Positions 40,585-49,346 of a DNA stretch of 64,000 nt are shown in pieces. Both the position numbers and the translations under genes were made by a program. The first letter of the stretch is position 1, and each line of letters starts with the position of its first letter. The notes under the pieces are model-generated. The model had not been told where the DNA came from and searched no databases. It worked only from the letters and a program-made list of their open reading frames with translations. The stretch comes from Acidobacteriota bacterium (GTDB lineage: Bacteria > Acidobacteriota > Vicinamibacteria > Vicinamibacterales > UBA2999): assembly GCA_030697165.1 (NCBI GenBank), contig JAUYQQ010000022.1, forward strand, positions 434,001-498,000. The letters are read 5' to 3'.

Positions 40585-41328
40585 TCACGGCTGCGGCTCC
40601 AGCACGGGCAAAGTCACGGTCAGGGTGGTGGTGGCGCCGGGCCGAATCGTCACCCGATCGCGCCGTTCGCCAATCCGTTCGTGCCACGCCACGACGGTGT
40701 GTTCGCCGGGCGGCACGCCCTCGATGGCAAAGGTGCCGTTGGCCGCGGGAATGGTGAACCACGGGTGATCGAACACTCGCGCCACCGCGCTCATGTGCGA
40801 GTGAATCTGGCAATACACCTTGATCAGGCCGGGACGCCTGAACACGCGCGACCTCGACGAGCCGGGCGGGAAGCGGCCCAGGTCGAACGTCGCCGGCCGT
40901 GACAGCGAGAAGACGTTGTGGAAGAACGGGTCTTCGTTCGGGAACGCCACCACCGAACCGGCGGTCACCGCGACGACATGGGGCACGAACTGCTCGTCCT
41001 TCTGGACAATCGCGGCCGGTGTCGGCTTGAGCGGCGCGACCGCCGCAACGCGCTCGAAAAAGACGATGACGTTCTGCGCCTCGGCCTGGGCGGCCGGCTT
41101 CGGGCTGACCGAGCGGCGATCGTAGGCGGACGCCGGCGACGGCGACTTCGCCGCCGTCAGGTGCACCACGCCGGTCAGCCGGCCCGTCGGCGTGGTCTGG
41201 CCAGCGGCGCCCGCGGTCGTCTTCTGGGGCCAGGCCGCCACGGTGGCTGCCACCACGAGCAGGCACGCACGCACACCCGCTCCAACACGAGGCCGGGTCG
41301 GGGGAATGGGGGTGTGAACGGCAATCAT
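40585..41328 (-). CDS. Exported cupredoxin-like protein with regulatory-like C-terminal domain
   Basis: 247 residues from ATG 41328 with an N-terminal signal/anchor (ACLLVVAATVAAWPQ). The middle domain is plastocyanin-like: VAFPNEDPFFHNVFSLS gives the first His ligand, and VYCQIHSHM gives Cys, His and Met in the expected order for a type 1 copper site. The C-terminal AANGTFAIEGVPPGEHTVVAWHER is a carboxypeptidase-regulatory-like beta sandwich. The protein probably carries electrons or binds copper in the periplasm. The porin-like gene follows downstream. Confidence 0.8.
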   Translation of the reverse strand: MIAVHTPIPPTRPRVGAGVRACLLVVAATVAAWPQKTTAGAAGQTTPTGRLTGVVHLTAAKSPSPASAYDRRSVSPKPAAQAEAQNVIVFFERVAAVAPLKPTPAAIVQKDEQFVPHVVAVTAGSVVAFPNEDPFFHNVFSLSRPATFDLGRFPPGSSRSRVFRRPGLIKVYCQIHSHMSAVARVFDHPWFTIPAANGTFAIEGVPPGEHTVVAWHERIGERRDRVTIRPGATTTLTVTLPVLEPQP

Positions 41329-41380
41329 TCGGTGGGGGCGCACACGACAATCAGCAGTATACGCCCGACGTACAGGCAAC

Positions 41381-41436
41381 TCATGTGGCGGCCGGCTTCT
41401 TGACCGCCGGAGCCTTGGCGAAGGTGGTTAGCCGGA
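41381..41436. repeat. CCGGCT/AGCCGG structured repeat, copy 1
   Basis: Outer arms CCGGCT and AGCCGG enclose an inner TTGACCGCCGGAGCC-TTGGCGAAGG core. The reverse complement of nearly the same 55 bases lies at 53307-53361, inside a gene. Here it lies between the cupredoxin-like and HD-hydrolase genes. Confidence 0.85.
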
Positions 41437-41456
41437 CAATGCGCTAGGCTTGCGGA

Positions 41457-42035
41457 GTGACGCGATTTGAATCCGCCCTCCTGTATGCGAACCAGGTGCA
41501 CCAGGGACAGCAGCGCAAGGGCACCGGTATTCCGTACATGGCCCACATTCTCGGGGTGACTGCGATCGCGCTCGAGTACGGCGCCACCGAAGACGAGGCG
41601 ATCGGCGCGCTGCTGCATGACGCGGCGGAAGACGGCGGCGGCGAGGCGCGCCTCGCCGAAATCCGCGCCCGGTTCGGCGATGCGGTCGGTGACATCGTCC
41701 TCGGCTGCAGCGACAGCCTGGTCGAGCATCCCGAAGACAAGCTGCCGTGGCGCGAACGCAAGGACGGCTACCTGGCCCACCTGGAAGCTGCAAGCCAGTC
41801 GGTCTGCGTGGTCTCGGCGGCCGACAAGCTGCACAACGTGCGGTCAATCGTTCGCGATCTGCGCATGCATGGCGACGAGGTGTGGGCGCGGTTCCAGGGC
41901 AAGCGTGACGGCACGCTCTGGTACTACGATGCCGTGGCCGACGCCCTGGCTCGCCGCTACCGATCCCAGCTCACCAGGGACTTGTTGCGCGAAGTAGAGG
42001 AACTGCAGCGATTAGCCGTAGCCGATAATCACTGA
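41457..42035 (+). CDS. Stand-alone RelA/SpoT-type HD hydrolase
   Basis: 192 residues from GTG 41457. The HD-domain motifs follow the RSH order: NQVHQGQQRKGTGIPYMAHILGV, the HD pair in GALLHDAAEDGG, and AADKLHNVRSIVRDL. No synthetase, TGS or ACT domain is present, so it resembles small alarmone hydrolases (Mesh1-like) that degrade (p)ppGpp. The hydrolase assignment rests on the intact HD set. A structured repeat lies directly upstream. Confidence 0.82.
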   Translation: MTRFESALLYANQVHQGQQRKGTGIPYMAHILGVTAIALEYGATEDEAIGALLHDAAEDGGGEARLAEIRARFGDAVGDIVLGCSDSLVEHPEDKLPWRERKDGYLAHLEAASQSVCVVSAADKLHNVRSIVRDLRMHGDEVWARFQGKRDGTLWYYDAVADALARRYRSQLTRDLLREVEELQRLAVADNH

Positions 42036-42083
42036 CGTGAGTCTCCTCGTCCGGCGCTTGTTGTTCTCCGCGGCAACGAGCTG

Positions 42084-42515
42084 CTACTTCACCTGCACCG
42101 TTTCCAGGTAGTCGATCAGGGCGTTGATACGGTGCGTCACCGCGTCGGGGTTGTCAGGGCCGACGGCGGCCAGGAACGTCGGGCCCCATTCCGGCATGTC
42201 GCCGCCGCCGTGTCCCTTGACCTTCTGGCGGCCATCGATCACCTGAAACACCATGTCGCGCGGGAACGTGCCGCCGTTGTTCTTGCTGAGCAAGGTCAGG
42301 TCCGCAGGCTTCGGCCTGAGGTTTGGGGCCAGCGTGCCGGTGCCCTTGGCGTCTTTGCCGTGGCAGGCTACACAGTACTGGGCGAAGTTGTTCCCGCCCG
42401 TGATCGCCAGCGAAGCCCTCTGGGCCGCGGGTTCCTGGGCGGTGATGACGGGGGCGCTACTGAGCGCGACCGCGACCAGGAGCGCGAATCCGAGTGCGCA
42501 GAATGTCAGACGCAT
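42084..42515 (-). CDS. Single-heme class I cytochrome c
   Basis: 143 residues from ATG 42515 with a signal peptide (LGFALLVAVALSSAPVITAQ). One heme site, CVACH, follows GGNNFAQY. LAPNLRPKPADLTLLSKNNGGTFP and the later GGGDMPEWGPTF supply the axial Met region. Such cytochromes shuttle electrons in the periplasm. It stands alone, converging with the HD-hydrolase gene across a 48-nt gap. Confidence 0.87.
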   Translation of the reverse strand: MRLTFCALGFALLVAVALSSAPVITAQEPAAQRASLAITGGNNFAQYCVACHGKDAKGTGTLAPNLRPKPADLTLLSKNNGGTFPRDMVFQVIDGRQKVKGHGGGDMPEWGPTFLAAVGPDNPDAVTHRINALIDYLETVQVK

Positions 42516-42676
42516 AACAGTTCTCCTGGCAGGCACAAGTGCACGACTGGTGCCAACCGTTCTGATGGCGGCAACCGCGGGTGTTTACTGGCAAGAATCT
42601 AGCATGAACGGGAAACCTGGACGGGCGTACCGGGGAAAATGCCGCGGGGCGTGGGAATTTCAGGTGATGAGCCGCC

Positions 42677-44548
42677 TCAGTGACGTGCGCGCTTCGGCGT
42701 GGCACTCCGCCGCCGCCCGCCACCGGCCGGTGTGTGGGTCGGCGCCCCGTGGTCGCCGCCTCGCCGCGCGCGGACGTCGGCCACGAGCGCGGCAAACCGC
42801 GGATGCGCACGCAGGAACTCGAGCCGAGGGTCGACTGACAGGTAGGCAATCCAGCCGGATCGTTCCTGAACAGCAATGCCCAACCAATCGAACGCGTCGC
42901 GGTGGTCACCGAGCGCGGCATGAATCACGCCGATTTCGTAGCCAAACAACCCCTTGTCACCGCGCAACCGCAACAACTCCTGGATGATCCGCAGGGCTTC
43001 TCGTCGATCCTGCATGGCCCCAAAGGCGTGTCCCAGCCCCGCCACCATGACAGGATTCTCCGACGACTGCCGGACGGCCTCCCTGAGCGTGCCGATCGCC
43101 TCGGCGCCGCGTCCCAGCTTCTCCAGCGCCCACCCGGCGAAGAAGTGCCCCCAATGGAACCCGGACTCCATGCGAATGACATGCTCCGATGTTGCCAGCG
43201 CGGCGGAATACTCGCGCGCCATGAAGTGGTGCCAGGCCTGGTGGGCGTGCATTAAAGGGTTGAGGGGATCCAGGTGCAACATCTGCTCGCACGCGACGAG
43301 CGATTCGGGGAAGCGTCCGGCGGCGCACAACGCATGCGAGAGCCAGTGGTGCGCATCGACCCACGCCGGGTTCAACGCGAGCGCCTGCTCAAACTGGGCG
43401 CAGGCTGCCTCGGCATCCCAGTCGAAATGCAAGGTCGCATAGCCCCGTGCGGTGTGCCCGGCGGCGAGTAGCGGATCGAGCGCGAGCGCCCGTTCAGCCG
43501 ACACCTTGGATTTCGCGAGTGCCTCGGCTGGCGGCAGCACGCCAAACTCCCAGGCGCCGAGCGTGCCGTAGACCCCCGCCAGCGCCGCGTGCGCCGGAGC
43601 AAATTCTGGATCGGTCGCAATCGCGCGCTCGAAGCGGTCGATGGCCTGCCACACGACCTCACCGGGCCGCTTGTTCCACAGGTGGCGTCCCTCGAGGTAG
43701 AGGGAATAGGCATCGGTGTTCGTAGTGGTGGACGTGACGAGGGGGCTCGCCCCCGCGCCGACGCGTTGCGTCAGGGTCTGCGCGATCATCCCGGCGATCT
43801 CGTCCTGGACGCTGAAGATATCGTCGAGTGTTCGATCGAACCGGCCACTCCAGGCGCTGAAGCCGTCGCTGGCGCGCACCAGCTGCACCGCGATGCGGAC
43901 CAGGTCACCAGACTTGCGGACGCTGCCCTCCAGCAACCACGCGACCATCAGTTCCTGGCCGATGCCCTGGGTATGGGTGGCCGCCGCCTTGTAGCGCTGC
44001 GATGAGGTATACGAGGCGACTCTCAGTTCAGGGACGCGGCCGAGCGCGTTGATGATCTCCTCGCTCATGCCCTCGCAGAAAAAGTCATGGTCCCGCGCCG
44101 GGCTCATGTCCGTGAAAGGCATGACCGCGATGGAATTCTCCCGAGGAAGCGCCGGTCCGCCTGCTGAACCGGGATCGGCCAAGCCGGCGGCGGTGGACAG
44201 CGGCGGCGGCTCGGTTGCTGCGGCGGCGTCACCAACGGCGGCGACGAACCGGTAACCCCGCTTGGAGACGGTCTCGATGTACGGCGTGCCGTCAGAGTGC
44301 CCGAGCGCCTGGCGCAGGCTCGAGACGCCCTTCGCCAGGTTGCCCTCTTCGACCGCGACGTCCGGCCACACCGCCTGTAGCAGCACGTCCTTCTCCACCA
44401 ACCGGCCGGCGTTGGCGACGAGGACGGCGAGCAGGTCGAACAGCTTGGGAGTGAGCGCGATGGTGACGCCGTCCCGTTTCAGGGAGTGATCGGCCACATC
44501 GAGCGAGAACGGACCGAACCTTGCGACCGGGGGAGTGGCTGCAGGCAT
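42677..44548 (-). CDS. Winged-helix DNA-binding protein with TolB-like and TPR regions (CadC-like)
   Basis: 623 residues. The N-terminal OmpR/CadC-type winged helix runs about 8-105 (FGPFSLDVADHSLKRDG, LTPKLFDLLAVLVANAGRLVEKDVLLQAVWPD, YIETVSKRGYRFVA). A TolB-amino-terminal-like segment follows (SIAVMPFTDMSPARDHDFFCEGMSEEIINALGRVPELRVASYTSS), then many tetratricopeptide repeats (such as AHAALAGVYGTLGAWEF, AWVDAHHWLSHALCAAGRFPESL). No transmembrane helix is evident. This layout is frequent in Acidobacteriota. It lies divergent from the P-ATPase fragment and RND operon and could regulate them. Confidence 0.88.
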   Translation of the reverse strand: MPAATPPVARFGPFSLDVADHSLKRDGVTIALTPKLFDLLAVLVANAGRLVEKDVLLQAVWPDVAVEEGNLAKGVSSLRQALGHSDGTPYIETVSKRGYRFVAAVGDAAAATEPPPLSTAAGLADPGSAGGPALPRENSIAVMPFTDMSPARDHDFFCEGMSEEIINALGRVPELRVASYTSSQRYKAAATHTQGIGQELMVAWLLEGSVRKSGDLVRIAVQLVRASDGFSAWSGRFDRTLDDIFSVQDEIAGMIAQTLTQRVGAGASPLVTSTTTNTDAYSLYLEGRHLWNKRPGEVVWQAIDRFERAIATDPEFAPAHAALAGVYGTLGAWEFGVLPPAEALAKSKVSAERALALDPLLAAGHTARGYATLHFDWDAEAACAQFEQALALNPAWVDAHHWLSHALCAAGRFPESLVACEQMLHLDPLNPLMHAHQAWHHFMAREYSAALATSEHVIRMESGFHWGHFFAGWALEKLGRGAEAIGTLREAVRQSSENPVMVAGLGHAFGAMQDRREALRIIQELLRLRGDKGLFGYEIGVIHAALGDHRDAFDWLGIAVQERSGWIAYLSVDPRLEFLRAHPRFAALVADVRARRGGDHGAPTHTPAGGGRRRSATPKRARH

Positions 44549-44627
44549 CGGACGGGAAGAATACTACCAGAAAAAATCCATCGCCCCGGAAGGACGCGGC
44601 CACCAGCGCGTCGCTATTGTCGCTTCC

Positions 44628-45008
44628 ATGGTGAACCAACCCAGGCTCGTGTCGGTGATGGCCCTCGATGGCCGTGACGACCGCGCCCTGCTGGCGCTCG
44701 TGGCCAGCCTCGCCGGCGGTCTCGAGCCGCCGGTGCGGTCGGCCATTCTCGAGAGCGCTCGCGAGCGCGAGATCGCGGTCGGCGAAGTTCAACCGGTGCC
44801 AGGAACCGTCGGCCAGTGTGTCGCTGGCTGCGTGGCCGGGCACACCGTCGTCGTCGGCAACGCCGCCCTCTTCGCGGATCTCGGCATCTCGACGGGCCAA
44901 CTGGGCGAGTGGCCCGCGCGGCTCATGAAGCAGGGCCAATACGTGTTGTTTGTCGCTATCGATGGCCGCGCTGCCGGGTTTGTCGGCGTGGCCGGAATCG
45001 CAGAGTGA
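44628..45008 (+). pseudogene. Orphan fragment of a heavy-metal P1B-type ATPase (nucleotide-binding domain)
   Basis: 126 residues from ATG 44628. The sequence matches only the ATP-binding domain of CopA/CadA-like ATPases: ALDGRDDRALLALVASLAGGLEPPV, then PGTVGQCVAGCVAGHTVVVGNAALF and KQGQYVLFVAIDGRAAGFVGVAGIAE. It starts about where the DKTGT loop would end and stops before the P-domain. The conserved His-Pro of the N-domain is replaced by Pro-Pro (LEPPV). Transmembrane, actuator and phosphorylation parts are absent. It precedes the RND operon by about 35 bases. A small functional protein cannot be excluded. Confidence 0.72.
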
Positions 45009-45045
45009 AGGAGAGATAAACGTGCTGCCAGTCATGGAGGATTCA

Positions 45046-46176
45046 ATGGAAGTGTCACGTCGGTGGTGGACGGTCGGAGTGATGCGAGGGGTGGTGGCGA
45101 GTGCCGCGGTCATGTTGACCGTCGCCTGCGAAACCCGGGCGCAATCGACCGAGGAGGCGCCAATCCCTTCGGTAGGAGTGGTGCTCGCGGAGCACCGCGA
45201 TATTCCGCTCGAGACTGCGTATACAGGCCGCGTGGAAGCCGTGCACACGGTCGAACTGCGCCCCCGTGTCGGCGGCGCCCTCGAGCATGTGCTGTTTCGC
45301 GAAGGGAGCCTGGTGCGTCGCGGCACGCCGTTGTTCCGGATCGACCCCCGGCCGTACTCAATTGCATTGCGGCGCGCCGAAGCCGAACTGGCCACGGTAG
45401 CGGCACAGCTCGTGCGGGCCCGCGAAGAGGCGCGTCGCGCCGAGCGGCTGGCGGCGGCCGACGCGGTCGCGGTCGAGGAACTCGATCGCCGTCGCGCTGA
45501 AGTCGCGATGCTCGAAGGCCAGCTCGATGCGGCCCGCGCGGCAGTGCAGGACGCGGCCCTGAACCTGGAGTTTACGACCGTGCAGGCGCCGGTCACCGGC
45601 CGCGTCGGCCGCGCCGAGGTCATGCCGGGCAACCTGGTCAACGGCGGCACTGGTGAGGGCACCCGCCTCGCCGTCCTGCACTCGACCGATCCCGTCTACG
45701 TCTATTTCGATCTCGATCCGGCGACCGCGACCGCGGCCGCCGCGCAGACCCGGGCGGCGTGGCGTGCCTCGGTGTCGGTGCTCGATGGCGGCGGCGCGAT
45801 CCAGGGGCCGATCGACTTCGTCGACAACGGCGTCGGTCCCCAGACCGGCACGCTCCGGGTTCGGGCCCGGTTGCCCAATGCTGATGGCCGGCTGCTACCG
45901 GGCTCGGTCGTCAAGGTCGGGTTTCGGTATGGCACGGCCGCGCGTGCCACCGTGGTGCCCGAACTCGCCATTGGCACCGATCAGGGCGCGCGGTTCGTGT
46001 TCGTGGCGGCCGCCGACGGGACGGTCGAGTACCGGCCGATCACGACCGGGGCCAGGTCGGGCAGCTGGCGGGTCGTCAGCGACGCGGTCCGCGCCGGTGA
46101 TCAGGTCATCCTGCCGGGCATGCCGGGCCTGCGGCCCGGCATCAAGGTGGCGCCGGTGCAGGAGGTGGCGCGATGA
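45046..46176 (+). CDS. AcrA/MexE-type periplasmic adaptor of an RND pump
   Basis: 376 residues from ATG 45046, with GGAGG six bases upstream; GTG 45022 with AAGGAGA is an alternative start. A lipoprotein-like signal ends LTVACE. The lipoyl halves are VEAVHTVELRPRVGGALEHVLFREGSLVRRGTPLFRID and FTTVQAPVTGRVGRAEVMPGNLVNGG, with an Ala/Glu/Arg hairpin between them, then a beta-barrel VYVYFDLDPATA. The stop overlaps the RND permease start (ATGA). It is the first gene of an AcrAB-OprM-type operon. Confidence 0.9.
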   Translation: MEVSRRWWTVGVMRGVVASAAVMLTVACETRAQSTEEAPIPSVGVVLAEHRDIPLETAYTGRVEAVHTVELRPRVGGALEHVLFREGSLVRRGTPLFRIDPRPYSIALRRAEAELATVAAQLVRAREEARRAERLAAADAVAVEELDRRRAEVAMLEGQLDAARAAVQDAALNLEFTTVQAPVTGRVGRAEVMPGNLVNGGTGEGTRLAVLHSTDPVYVYFDLDPATATAAAAQTRAAWRASVSVLDGGGAIQGPIDFVDNGVGPQTGTLRVRARLPNADGRLLPGSVVKVGFRYGTAARATVVPELAIGTDQGARFVFVAAADGTVEYRPITTGARSGSWRVVSDAVRAGDQVILPGMPGLRPGIKVAPVQEVAR

Positions 46177-49100
46177 ACTTGTCTCGCGTGTTCATCGATC
46201 GCCCGATCGCCGCGATCGTCCTGTCGGCCATGATCGTGATTGCCGGCGCCCTCAGCCTCGGTGGACTGCCGCTGACCGAATATCCTCAGGTGACGCCGCC
46301 CACGGTGGTGGTGCGGGCGGCGTATCCCGGTGCCAACCCGACCGTCATTGCCGAAACGGTGGCGGCGCCGCTCGAGCAGGAGATCAACGGCGTCGAGGGC
46401 ATGCTCTACATGAGCTCGCAGGCGTCGGGCAACGGCGCACTCACGCTGACGGTGACGTTCGAAGCCGGCGTGGACGCCGACATGGCGCAAGTCCAGGTGC
46501 AGAACCGCGTCTCGCGCGCCGCCCCTCGACTGCCGCAGGAAGTCCAACGCCTCGGCATCACGACCCAGAAGGCATCGCCCGACATCCTGATGGTCGTGCA
46601 CCTGCTGTCGCCGGAGGACCGCTACGACCCTCTCTACCTTTCGAACTTCGCGGCCTTGCGCATTCGCGACGAGCTGGCGCGCATTCCGGGCGTCGGTGAC
46701 GTCCTGATCTTCGGCGCCGGCGACTACAGCCTGCGGGTGTGGCTCGATCCCGACAAGGTGGCGGCCCGATCGCTGACGGCGGGCGACGTCGTCCGCGCCA
46801 TCCGCGAGCAGAATGTGCAGGTCGCGGCCGGCGCCGTCGGGCAGCAGCCGTCCGCCGGCAGCGCGTTCCAGCTGGCGGTCAATGCGACCGGCCGGCTGAC
46901 CGATCCCGAGGAGTTTGCCGACATCATCGTTCGGGTCGGCGACGACGGCGGCGTGGTCAGGGTTCGCGACCTGGGCCGCGTCGAACTGGGGTCGAACCAG
47001 TACGCGGTCCGCAGCCTGCTGGACAACCAGCCGGCCGCCGCGATCCAGATCCTCCAGGATCCGCAGGCCAGCGCCATCGAAGTCTCGGCCGCCGTCCGTG
47101 AGACGATGGCGCGCCTGGCGGCGGAGTTCCCCGATGGCATCGAGCACCGCATCGTCTACGACCCGACCCTCTTCGTACGGGCGTCGATCCGCAATGTGAT
47201 CGTCACGTTGTTCGAAGCGACCGCCCTCGTCGTGCTGGTGGTGCTGCTGTTCCTGCAGACCTGGCGGGCTTCCATCATCCCCGTGGTCGCGGTGCCGGTG
47301 TCGCTGATTGGCACGTTGGCGGTGATGCACGCGTTTGGTTTCACCCTCAACACGCTCTCGCTGTTCGGGTTGGTGCTGTCGATTGGCATCGTGGTGGACG
47401 ATGCGATCGTGGTCGTAGAGAACGTCGAGCGTCACCTCGAGCAGGGGCGCACGCCGCGAGACGCCGCGATCCAGGCCATGAATGAAGTGACCAGTCCCAT
47501 CCTGGCGATCACCGCGGTCCTGTCGGCGGTGTTCGTGCCCGCGGCGTTCATGGGCGGGTTGTCCGGCCAGTTCTACCGTCAGTTTGCATTGACCATCGCC
47601 ATTTCGACGGTGTTGTCGGCGATCAACTCGCTGACGCTCTCGCCGGCGCTGGCGGCGATGATCCTGCGTCCGCAGGGCGCGCCGGCCGACTGGCTGACCC
47701 GGCTCCTGGACGTGACGATTGGGCCGCTGACACGTCGCTTCAATGCGCTGTTCGAGCAGGCGTCGGGTTCGTATGTCGCGGCGGTCAGCCGCAGCGTCCG
47801 GTTTGCGGGCGTCACGGGCCTGGTCTACGCCGGGCTGCTGGTGCTCGCCTGGTTCGGGTTTACGCGCGTGCCGTCCGGCTTTGTGCCGGCTCAGGACAAG
47901 TACTACCTCGTGGGCATCGCGCAGCTGCCGAATGGAGCATCGCTCGACCGCACCGAAGCCGTGGTCCGTCAGATGACGCAGATCGCGCTCGAGCAACCGG
48001 GCGTGGAGAGTGTCGTGGCGTTCCCGGGCTTCTCCATCAACGGCTTCGTCGCCAGCCCCAATTCCGCGGTGATGTTCGCCATGCTCGACCCCTTCGAATC
48101 ACGCGGCTCCGACAGCCTGGGCGCCGGTGCGATTGCCGGCGCGCTCAATCAGCGGTTCACGACCATCGGTGGCGCGATGGCGGCGATGTTCCCGCCGCCG
48201 CCGGTGCCGGGCCTGGGCACGATTGGCGGGTTCAAGCTGCAGATTGAAGACCGCGGTAACCTGGGCGATCGCGCCCTGTTCGAGGCGATGCAGAAAGTAG
48301 TGGGCGACGCGCGCCAGTCGCCGCTGCTCACGGGCGTGTTCTCCAACTACCAGGTCGATGTGCCCCAAGTGTTCTTCGACCTGGACCGCGACCGCGCCAA
48401 GCACCTGAACGTGCCCCTCGAGCGGGTCTTCGAGACACTGCAGGTGTATCTCGGCTCACTCTACGTCAACGACTTCAACATGCTCGGCCGTACCTACCAG
48501 GTCACCGTGCAAGCCGACCAGCGGTTCCGTGCCGACGCGGACCAGATCGGCGTGTTGCAGGTCCGCAGCGACGATGGCGCCATGCTGCCGATGTCGGCCC
48601 TGGCGGCCGTGCGTCCAGACGCCGGCCCCGATCCCGTGTCCAGGTACAACGGGTTTGTCGCGGCCGATATCAACGGCGGTCCGGCGCCGGGCGTGAGCTC
48701 GGGACAGGCGGTCGCCGAGATGACCCGGATCCTGGACGAGGCGCTGCCGCCGGGGTTTGCGTACGAATGGACCGACCTCACGTATCAGCAGATGCGGGAA
48801 GGGCGTGGTGCCCAGGTCGTGTTTGCGCTCGCCGTGCTGCTGGCCTTCCTATTGCTCGCCGCGCAGTACAACAGCTGGACCTTGCCGCTGTCGGTGATGG
48901 TGGTGATCCCGGCTGTCCTGTTCAGTGCCGTCGCCGGACTCTGGCTCACCGGGCGCGACAACAACATCTTCACGCAAATCGGCCTGGTCGTGCTGATTGG
49001 ACTGGCGGCGAAGAACGCCATCCTGATCGTGGAGTTCGCCCGGCGTCGCGAGGATGACGGCGTGCCGTTGATGGCGGCCGTGCTCGAGGCGTGCCGCCTG

Positions 49101-49346
49101 CGGCTGCGTCCCGTGCTGATGACGTCACTGGCGTTCATCATGGGCGTCGTGCCGCTGGCGCTGGCCACCGGCGCGGGTGCCGAGATGCGGCGCGCCATGG
49201 GCGTCGCCGTGTTCTCCGGCATGCTCGGCGTGACCCTGTTCGGTCTGATTCTGACCCCTGTTGCCTATTACCTGGTGCGCCGGATGCGCACACGATTGGT
49301 CGCTCCCACGGTTGGTGCGATCGCAGAAGGAGCCGTCCGTGCGTAA
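46173..49346 (+). CDS. HAE1-family RND multidrug efflux permease
   Basis: 1057 residues of an AcrB/MexF-like trimeric proton antiporter. The N-terminus is MNLSRVFIDRPIAAIVLSAMIVIAGALSLGGLPLTEYPQVTPPTVVV. TM4 holds the Asp pair in LSIGIVVDDAIVVVENVERHLE, and the C-terminal half has the matching GLAAKNAILIVEFARRREDDG. Two large periplasmic loops are present. Substrates are usually hydrophobic drugs or solvents; the specific one is unknown. Coupled upstream to the adaptor (ATGA) and overlapping the channel gene start downstream. Confidence 0.93.
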   Translation: MNLSRVFIDRPIAAIVLSAMIVIAGALSLGGLPLTEYPQVTPPTVVVRAAYPGANPTVIAETVAAPLEQEINGVEGMLYMSSQASGNGALTLTVTFEAGVDADMAQVQVQNRVSRAAPRLPQEVQRLGITTQKASPDILMVVHLLSPEDRYDPLYLSNFAALRIRDELARIPGVGDVLIFGAGDYSLRVWLDPDKVAARSLTAGDVVRAIREQNVQVAAGAVGQQPSAGSAFQLAVNATGRLTDPEEFADIIVRVGDDGGVVRVRDLGRVELGSNQYAVRSLLDNQPAAAIQILQDPQASAIEVSAAVRETMARLAAEFPDGIEHRIVYDPTLFVRASIRNVIVTLFEATALVVLVVLLFLQTWRASIIPVVAVPVSLIGTLAVMHAFGFTLNTLSLFGLVLSIGIVVDDAIVVVENVERHLEQGRTPRDAAIQAMNEVTSPILAITAVLSAVFVPAAFMGGLSGQFYRQFALTIAISTVLSAINSLTLSPALAAMILRPQGAPADWLTRLLDVTIGPLTRRFNALFEQASGSYVAAVSRSVRFAGVTGLVYAGLLVLAWFGFTRVPSGFVPAQDKYYLVGIAQLPNGASLDRTEAVVRQMTQIALEQPGVESVVAFPGFSINGFVASPNSAVMFAMLDPFESRGSDSLGAGAIAGALNQRFTTIGGAMAAMFPPPPVPGLGTIGGFKLQIEDRGNLGDRALFEAMQKVVGDARQSPLLTGVFSNYQVDVPQVFFDLDRDRAKHLNVPLERVFETLQVYLGSLYVNDFNMLGRTYQVTVQADQRFRADADQIGVLQVRSDDGAMLPMSALAAVRPDAGPDPVSRYNGFVAADINGGPAPGVSSGQAVAEMTRILDEALPPGFAYEWTDLTYQQMREGRGAQVVFALAVLLAFLLLAAQYNSWTLPLSVMVVIPAVLFSAVAGLWLTGRDNNIFTQIGLVVLIGLAAKNAILIVEFARRREDDGVPLMAAVLEACRLRLRPVLMTSLAFIMGVVPLALATGAGAEMRRAMGVAVFSGMLGVTLFGLILTPVAYYLVRRMRTRLVAPTVGAIAEGAVRA

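Noticed and set aside
41325-41834. Minus-strand ORF with LRQGSGGQ
   Set aside because: It only translates the dispersed repeat and the antisense of the HD-hydrolase gene.
46101-47996. 631-codon minus-strand ORF
   Set aside because: Antisense to the HAE1 RND gene.
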